64,000 nt of DNA from Hirundichthys speculiger (lineage: Eukaryota > Chordata > Actinopteri > Beloniformes > Exocoetidae): the NCBI GenBank assembly GCA_018398805.1, contig JAGFBZ010000906.1:923501-987500 (forward strand), given 5' to 3'. Both the position numbers and the translations under genes were made by a program. Shown in pieces: positions 58,001 to 64,000 of the stretch. The notes under the pieces are model-generated. The model did not search any database. It was given only the letters and a program-made list of their open reading frames with translations, and was not told where the DNA came from. The stretch's first letter is position 1; each line of letters starts with the position of its first letter.

Positions 58001-58990
58001 CATTCAGGCGCCCTTCATGAAATATTGTTCATCATCATATTAACAGGGCTGAACGTGTGGTGATAAGGCCTGTCGAAAAAAAAGTAAGCAGAATGTCCCT
58101 GCGAGATATTTCAATCCTCATCCCTTCCGTACATTACCTTTCAGGGTGAATGTGAAACGCAGCAGGTGCCCTTTTTTTTTTTTTTTTTTTTTTCCAGACT
58201 TCCTCAAGAAAATGATGACATAATCAGCTCCTCTTTAATTGCTTGATTTGTCAATCCTTCTCCAGTCCTGCGCCGCTCCTCCTACACGTCTCCTGTACCC
58301 AGAATTCTCCTTTCCTTTGCAACAGAGCAATGGCTGGAGTTCACGGTCAATTTTTTTTTCTATCACTACAGCTTAGATACAACACTTGCTAAAATGTACC
58401 AAATTATACCATATGAATGCACATATAAAATGACTCAGTGAGCAGCCTGTATTTTATAATATGGACCTAATCAGTCCCAGAGCGTAGCAATGGGATGACA
58501 AGCAGAAAGCTGTTAAAAGTGCTGCATCTCACCAGTGGTGATCATTTGCTAACTGCAGAGGGATATTTTCAGAAGAAATGAATCACCAGAAGCTACTTAA
58601 AAGGGACATACTGTTTTTTCTATGTTTTATCACTTCTTTAAATTGACATAAAGATGAATTATCATTTTACACGAGGCCGTAAGGAGGAAAAAAAAGAAGA
58701 CATTTGCAAAGTCTTGCAAACGCAAGGTTGCGAGAACTTGGCAAGATCGCTGGCTCTGTCAAATGTAACTTTGAGGGAAATTTTCTTTATAAGGTCAGTA
58801 CACAGTGTTCTTCCATGCACAGTGTGCGAAGGAGTTCTGTTCCAGTGCATAAGTGGTGTTATGCCCTTAGCAGAAATGATAATGACTTTACCTGAGTTAC
58901 TGCCATGCTGTCGCTAAAGATTTTACTTTTTGTTGATCATAAATTCTGAAACAAAATTAATTCAAACTTAATTTTCCTCATTATGTGTGT
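55091..58990. other. Gene desert segment, no gene seen
   Basis: Contains a CpG-poor stretch at about 55740-56540 with a 126-codon minus-strand frame (55755-56135) that matches nothing recognised. Also present are C-rich repeats with CACCCCCCTTCA units (57863-57913) and a T run (about 58171-58193). No RNA gene or transposon recognised. Confidence 0.5.
57863..57913. repeat. C-rich low-complexity tract
   Basis: Poly(C) interrupted by A and T, including tandem CACCCCCCTT units. It is polypurine on the minus strand. Confidence 0.85.
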
Positions 58991-61439
58991 GATCTCTTCC
59001 CCTTTAATTTCTTTTGAGAGACTGAAGCTGCACCGTTGCCTGCACCCACGACAGATGGCAGTCCTCTTTTTCAACCGAAGCAGCAGCAGACAGCTGTGCC
59101 ACTGCTTTTGAGTGCACCGTCCAGGTAGTTGGAGCGTACTTTGCAAGGACAGAATTGTCAGTGGGAATGCACTCATGCCCTCAAAACAGGAAGTGAACCA
59201 GCACATGGTTTGCAACATTGTCATCGTCTCCAGGCGGTGCATGTCCTCGTAGGAATTTGACCAGTCAGAAGACGGTTGAAGACACTTGACTGGGCTAACG
59301 TTAACTGAGAATCAGTCTCTGACATGGCTTTTTGGAGCTATGTTAGGTGGAGAGATACTCTAGAAGTCTAGAAATTAGTATATTATAGCCACGTTGAGAT
59401 TTAAATTTCTGGGGTAACTGCAGAGCCGAGGATGTCTGCTTTCCCTTTCAGAGGTCCGGTGTTTATTACTGCGACCCCGTTAAGACCTTGCATTAACACG
59501 CATCCCGAGAAATCCGATCACATCTCGACCGACCAGATCTGACCTTCCCGCTCTACGAGCAAACAAACAGGCACGCCATTGTCTCCTGCAAACACCAAAT
59601 GTGTTGATATTTATAATCAGCAGAAGCAGCAGCTGGAAATGACTAGGAATACATTATAGGAAAGAAAAAAAAAGTCAAAGCTGGAAATAAGACAAAGAGG
59701 ATCCATTTCAAGCTTTTTTTTTTTCCTAAACGTTATTCAGCAAAGGATATAATACAAATCAGGGTGTAGACAATACAAGCAAAGGCCGCCACAAATATGA
59801 AGATTGAATTATATGACACTGAGGTTTATTCACATGCAAAATCAAATGAGAAAATCACCTAAGCTGATGGCTGTAGTTTAATGAGTGGCCCCCTGAATCC
59901 ATCCCAGGATGCTTTTGTGTTCTATGAGGAGGATGCCGTGTCCCAGACGACCTTCAAGTCTGTCCTGAGTGATCAGATATGAATCCGTCTTGGTATGTGT
60001 TCAGACCTAGCATTAGCTTTGGCCACTTGTGATCAAACCTTCTTGGACACAGGATCCAGGATGTGAACAGGGTCTCTGTCTTACAGAGTTAGAGTAGATG
60101 TAACTCCTATAAATGTGGCTCATTATGGTGATCGTGATGAGTAAAGACATCATGACGGCATGTAAAGCTAACGCTTGTTGAAAACTTTAAGATGTTCATT
60201 CAAGCTAAATCACTGTCAGATAAATTACTATACATTTTACATCTGTAACACGTTCTTTATCTCACTAAAAGGACTTCGAACCGAGTTAAGACATTTCTTT
60301 TCCAATTACATGAGTGCTTTGTACTGAGAGACACATCTCCCCGTGTTAAATCTGAGCATAGACGTATGAGCTGAGATGTGGGGGTCAACATGGGTGATTG
60401 TTGTTCCACAGTTATCAGGCATCTCTGACAACATGAGGATGAGGGATTGTGAGAGCCTCGGATTAGCTTTGTAGCTTCTGATCACAGGAAGTCGGGCCCT
60501 GTCTGTTAAATGTCACCCGTGACCGACGGACGGGGCGCTGCCCTCCCATGGCCCGGCCCTCTCGCCGCAGACGGAGGCCTCTCGGAGGAGCGCTCCGCGG
60601 CTAATGGAAACAGTGTGTGCAGTGTCTGAGCCGCAGAACGCCGATGACCAACACGGGTAACGCGAAAAGCGTGTGTTTTACAACTCCCCCAAGTTAAGGT
60701 TCAGTCATAAAAACTGAGAATTTACGCCCTTCATTAGGGGTAATACAATGCACATAACTCTAACGCCTAACAATTGGGATTGCTATAAAGTAACAATTTT
60801 ATACCTTCTCAAATCTGTGACTCGTAGGTGACCCTGGTGGAAGCGATGTCGGGGCGAGCAGATTTACAACTGCGACGCAGTCCCTCTGATGGGCCTCCAC
60901 GTTTTTAGAGAATTAAAGGTGCCAAAATGTAAAATGACTTAAATAATGATTTTAAGCAGCTTCCCAGAAATATTAGTCTCCAAAGTATAATTTACAACTT
61001 GTTACTCTACTCTTTTTTTTTTTTTTCATTCAAGAAGACTTTTTATTGATTCATACCTAACTTCATTTTACTGCCCGTCAGGGAAGGGTAGAATAGCAAC
61101 TCTGTTTTCCCGGTTGTTTCTGTCTGTAAAGTCTCACTCGGTCCGTCTAATAGCGTGACGGGTGAGGTGTAAAAACAGTGCCGGTGAAGGTATTCAGAAT
61201 TAACAACCTGTTCCGATTGTCAGGGCATTTTCCCTCCGGCGTTTGTGTAAGGAGCAAACGGGCTTCTGTTTAATCGTCTGCACATCTTTAGGAATAAAGT
61301 CACAATTCACCAAGGTGGGCATGTTCAAGGAACAATTTTCTTTCCTTTCCGCGTAGCTGCTCGGCACAAAGCAGGAGAGCTTTAATCATGAACTTCCAGT
61401 TTGTGCCTGTTCTACAGTATAGGTTTGTTTACTTGAGTA

Positions 61440-61880
61440 TGGTAATTCAGCTGTGGTGGAAACACTCGGGCTTGCAGTCCATTATTCTTCCTCGCGGCGT
61501 GACACAGTCAGTCACCTGACTGCCATCAGTGTCAAAGGGTGGCACACACTCAGCGAGGGGGATCCTGACTGGAGCCCATTGATGAAATGAAACAGGTTGA
61601 CTTCTACCTCGGTCTGAAGTGGAATGAAAAACAAATGTCATGGAGGGTGACAGAGAGTGTCTGTGTCTTATCAGCCCGGCCAACGTGAGTGATGGCTCTT
61701 ATCTGGCCCCCTGCTCCGTGGCTGTTTATTATCCTAAGGTGGCAGGGCGGTGCTGGGAAGAGAAGAGGACTGGGAGCCCCTTCGTGATCCATCACTCCGG
61801 AGGTCTCCTTCCCCTCTTATCTGACCGCTACATGGATAACTGCAGCTCTTGTTTACAGACGTCAGCCATTTGAATGAGTA
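61440..61880. promoter_or_regulatory. Candidate enhancer with clustered GATA-type sites
   Basis: CTTATC (complement of GATAAG) occurs at 61667-61672, 61698-61703 and 61816-61821, with TTTATTATCC between them. The block is repeat-free and keeps several CpGs. Overlapping frames on both strands have no domain. The cluster suggests GATA-factor input, inferred only from motifs. Confidence 0.28.
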
Positions 61881-62439
61881 GCAGGCGGAGGAAATAATTC
61901 TTTTTGCTCTCTTTATCAGTCCAGGTGAGTTAGAGTGAGAGCGGAGAGCGCCGGGTTGTTTTTTCCCCTCCCACTTTAGGACACGCACGCGCGAAGCTCG
62001 CAAGGAATAAATGAATAATGGCAACTTGTTCGCGCTTGTGTCTCTTGGTTTGCAAACACACATGAAAAACGTGTTTTTTGTGCGAACTAAATGGAGGTTG
62101 GAGGGAGAGAAGAGACGGTGGATGGTACAGAGAAGGATAAGCTTGTGTGTGGCCCAGTTTATCTCTTTTCATGAATTACATTCATTTCTGTTATCACATC
62201 TTCTTTTTTTTTCTTCTTGCTTATCTGAGTCAGCATGTGTTCTCAGTGTATACAACAGTGAGCGCTGATATGAAGAAAAAAAAAGAAATTATCTGTGTCT
62301 GCGGTGGCGGGTGGGTACTCTGTTGAGGTTATGGTATTACAGAGCATCATATCCTGGAGAGGATGTGTCGTTCCTATATTTACTCGTGTTTTTGAAAGGA
62401 AAACCTCAATAAAGATGGCTATTTTTTTTTCACTTGTTC

Positions 62440-62780
62440 CATTTCCTTTCAGCGCGTCTTTCGGGGATATTCCTGGATCTCCCCGGCGGTGCAGAATGCG
62501 TGGGTTTCCATTTCAAACAGGGCTCGCATGTCCGTCACATCGACGGGGGTCTCTCCCAAAATACATACCTTCTGTCAAACTTCGGGGATAGATGAGAGAT
62601 GGAATGGGGAGATGGCGGGAGGGACGGGATGATGTGAAGTAGAACTGATTAAGGCTACCGGCCGCCCATTTCCTTGAGGCTCGGCTACAGGCGGACCTTT
62701 TCTTCCGATCCGTGTCAACTCTGACTGGAGCTGAAGACTTTGTTTGAATATACGGAGGGGAACGTTCTGCCCAGGGGCCT
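62440..62780. promoter_or_regulatory. Candidate conserved non-coding element
   Basis: Repeat-free, CpG-retaining stretch with GGCGGTGCAGAATGCG, CATGTCCGTCACATCGACGG and GAACTGATTAAGGCTACC. The frames on both strands overlap each other and show no domain. Confidence 0.27.
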
Positions 62781-62847
62781 CCACCTGTGAACCCAACCCA
62801 GAAAATTCCAGTGAAACCTTTCCCGCCGCCAGTCCCTCTGACTTGCA

Positions 62848-62869
62848 TGCTATGTGCTAGCACATAGCA
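62848..62869. repeat. Perfect 22-bp palindrome
   Basis: Half-site TGCTATGTGCT is followed directly by its exact reverse complement with no spacer, centred on CTAG. Function unknown; it could be a paired binding site or a chance palindrome. Confidence 0.9.
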
Positions 62870-64000
62870 CTGAAGAGTCCACAAAGCAGAAATGGCCAAA
62901 AATCAGGCAGCTTTCACGAGGTGTGGAGGGTTGAGAGTTGGGAGTGGGCATGAGGATGGGGCATTGGAGGGACACATTGTAAACAAAATCATGTGCCCTC
63001 ATTAAAGAGCGGTAAAAAGGCCTTGAGCTCTGTGCCAGCCTGCTCCGGTGAGGGCTGGACGGGGGTGTAATGCTAATGATGAAAAGACCTCTGAGGACAT
63101 GGACTGAGTCACCCAGTAAGACAGACAGTATAGTAAGTAAGTAAGACAGACAATATTACACTTCTTCTAAATATAAAATAACTAAATATCTCTCCTCTGC
63201 AGGAAATAGCTCACATCGTATCCTCTGAGTTTTTACAAAAAGCAATTATAATACAGTATTAATAAAAGAAATCTGCAAAACTGCTCTTAGACAGCTGCCT
63301 GAAACGCCATGAATTCCACATCTGTGTTCCCTGAAGTGCTTCTGCATCTAATCAAGGCCTAAAGCTCCATGTGATATTAAGAGGAACAGTCAGAGCGGTA
63401 GTTTCCAGTCAGTATCAGAGACCGGGAACACACGAAAATCAATGTTTTTGCTATCTTTGTATTTTTTATTTATTCATTCAGCACATTCGTTTAGTTTCAC
63501 ATGCGTATAAAAGTACCTGCTGATGCATACTTGATATCCATCTGTCTTGGCTGTCTTCAAGCTCGGGGTTTATGTCTGAGGTTGTGGAGAAGAAAGGAAA
63601 CATGAGTCAGAGCTCATTCTTCCCACACCACGACTAAGCAAAAGTTAAATGTTTCAGCCTGATGCTGAGCAGACATGGATCTGTTGTTTCTCGCCTGTCT
63701 GCATGCATGCACACTTATTCTTACACTGCGTAGAAGTGCACTCCATAATGGCTTTGTGTCCGGTCCAAAGCTGACCAGCCATTTAAATCATACTTTATTA
63801 CGATATCACCAGAAATAATGAAGAAATAATAAGCTTGCATATTTCTCGTGTATTATGTTCCTGCAAAAGCTTAGTGGCATCAAATGGTAATATATTGCAA
63901 TTTGTCCGTGATTAATATGGACTGTGAAAGCAGCATTTATAAATAGGCATAATCCACCTCAACCTAATAGTATTCAATTAATCACAGGCTGGGCCCAGTT

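Larger units (their letters stand above)
58991..64000. other. Gene desert segment to window edge, no gene seen
   Basis: Includes a CpG-dense patch (about 60525-60640), two candidate regulatory blocks (61440-61880 and 62440-62780), a perfect 22-bp palindrome (62848-62869) and a short AAGT-type repeat (about 63131-63145). irx3 is expected beyond the right edge but no part of it is visible. Confidence 0.55.

Noticed and set aside
1..64000. tRNA, rRNA, CRISPR, phage or bacterial operon features
   Set aside because: None were seen. Introns, transposon families and gene structure are vertebrate.

Overview
This 64 kb window looks like teleost fish chromosomal DNA. It holds one recognisable protein-coding gene, a complete three-exon Iroquois homeobox gene of the irx5 type, on the minus strand at 758-3626. 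The rest (about 60 kb) is a gene desert. The fish assignment rests on the protein, which reads as a teleost irx5 and is most likely the irx5a copy, on repeat families typical of ray-finned fish (Tc1/mariner-type, Tigger-like and hAT-like non-autonomous elements, and a short piece of the common fish RTE/Expander-like repeat), and on abundant short homopolymer and dinucleotide tracts. Species is not determined.

Layout: 1-757 is the 3' UTR and downstream flank of irx5. Positions 758-3626 hold the gene, with introns of 644 and 860 bp. From 3627 to about 6000 lies the promoter side, including a possible divergent first exon ending at a consensus splice donor near 5939. Positions 8057-8694 are a MITE-like element. 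A transposon cluster at 16527-19272 contains an inverted pair of 0.34-0.37 kb TA-flanked MITEs, a hAT-like element, and the first of three copies of a roughly 0.65-0.7 kb 'CAGTGATCC' element. The second copy is at 36945-37598, 275 bp from a decayed Tigger/pogo element (37873-38388). Positions 40406-41657 are a hAT element with a perfect 8-bp target duplication, a decayed BED-finger reading frame, and a 126-bp repeat nested in it with its own 10-bp duplication. A second hAT-like element follows 29 bp later. The third 'CAGTGATCC' copy is at 54423-55088 in the opposite orientation.

In vertebrates IRX3 and IRX5 are divergently transcribed, with a large intergenic desert between them, and IRX6 lies beyond the 3' end of IRX5. 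Because irx5 is on the minus strand here, the desert from 3.6 to 64 kb should be the irx3-irx5 intergenic regulatory territory, with irx3 expected to the right and irx6 to the left (inference). Several repeat-free stretches rich in homeodomain-, PBX-, CDX- or GATA-type motifs are proposed as candidate long-range enhancers. Conservation could not be tested here, so these are low-confidence calls. No tRNA, rRNA, CRISPR array, phage or bacterial feature was seen. Nothing in the window clearly amounts to a new biological system; the main interest is the regulatory desert and its transposon clusters.
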